The translations under genes were made by a program, and so were the position numbers. Below the pieces are notes generated by a model. It made no database searches, was not told where the DNA came from, and saw only the letters and a list, made by a program, of their open reading frames with translations. This document shows positions 6,471 to 6,625 of a DNA stretch of 6,625 nucleotides, piece by piece (positions within the stretch are counted from its first letter, which is position 1; every line of letters begins with the position of its first letter). Origin of the DNA: Balneolaceae bacterium. GTDB lineage: Bacteria; Bacteroidota; Rhodothermia; Balneolales; Balneolaceae. The stretch spans positions 1 to 6,625 of the forward strand of contig SLKH01000010.1 in NCBI GenBank assembly GCA_007134665.1, written 5' to 3'.

Positions 6471-6625
6471 TTATACTGAACGATAATAATCAATCAGCTC
6501 ACTAATCTGTTTTTTCTGCAGAAAGATTAATCCGACATTTATTGTAAAAACCACGAGTAAAACGGTAAAAATTGTATCACTCAGGTTAGTGATGTCAAAA
6601 TAGAATGAATAGCCGAAAAAAAGGA
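6471..6625 (-). CDS. C-terminal end of an unidentified membrane protein (partial)
   Basis: A frame open from the right edge ends in TAA at 6471-6473 and gives 50 visible residues. They begin LFFGYSFYFDITNLSD, continue with a strongly hydrophobic stretch from about visible residue 17 to 35 (TIFTVLLVVFTINVGLIFL), and end in a polar tail QKKQISELIDYYRSV. This pattern suits the last transmembrane helix and short tail of an integral membrane protein, and the aromatic segment before it may belong to another helix or loop. I do not recognise the family. It lies 32 bases upstream of the phosphodiesterase gene on the same strand, so the two may be co-transcribed. Composition and the clean helix-plus-tail pattern support a real gene, but the start is outside the window. 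Confidence 0.65.
   Translation of the reverse strand, partial: LFFGYSFYFDITNLSDTIFTVLLVVFTINVGLIFLQKKQISELIDYYRSV

Overview
This 6.6 kb window is a chromosomal stretch of housekeeping genes. All of the genes I can support lie on the minus strand, so they are read here from right to left. The intergenic DNA is AT-rich, start codons lack Shine-Dalgarno sequences, and there is a promoter-like TTTG / AnnTTTG pair. Together with the style of the CTP synthase and NAD synthetase proteins, this suggests the Bacteroidota/Balneolota group. That placement is an inference from general look, not from a tree.

Layout in order of transcription: (1) the 3' end of a membrane-protein gene of unknown identity, cut by the right edge (6471-6625); (2) a cytosolic glycerophosphodiester phosphodiesterase (5623-6438), 32 bases after it; (3) a 146-base gap with a candidate promoter, an A/T hairpin and a 16-base palindrome; (4) pyrG, CTP synthase (3824-5476); (5) a Nudix hydrolase that begins 2 bases after the pyrG stop, apparently from a TTG codon (3336-3821); (6) a 59-base gap, then a YtcJ-type metal-dependent amidohydrolase with a probable lipoprotein signal (1618-3276); (7) nadE, glutamine-dependent NAD+ synthetase, 4 bases further on (1-1613), which loses only its extreme C-terminus at the left edge.

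The tight spacing suggests a pyrG - nudix - amidohydrolase - nadE transcription unit. Two of its enzymes, PyrG and NadE, are ATP-driven ligases that take ammonia from glutamine, but they use unrelated glutaminase domains: a Cys-His-Glu class I domain in PyrG and a Glu-Lys-Cys nitrilase-like domain in NadE. The Nudix protein fits nucleotide clean-up. The amidohydrolase is the outlier, because it is probably exported.

I see no RNA genes, insertion sequences, CRISPR arrays, phage genes or clear signs of gene transfer, and no stretch over 300 bases without a gene. I found no convincing undescribed system. The best leads are the palindrome and promoter-like elements in the pyrG leader and the unusual gene grouping.
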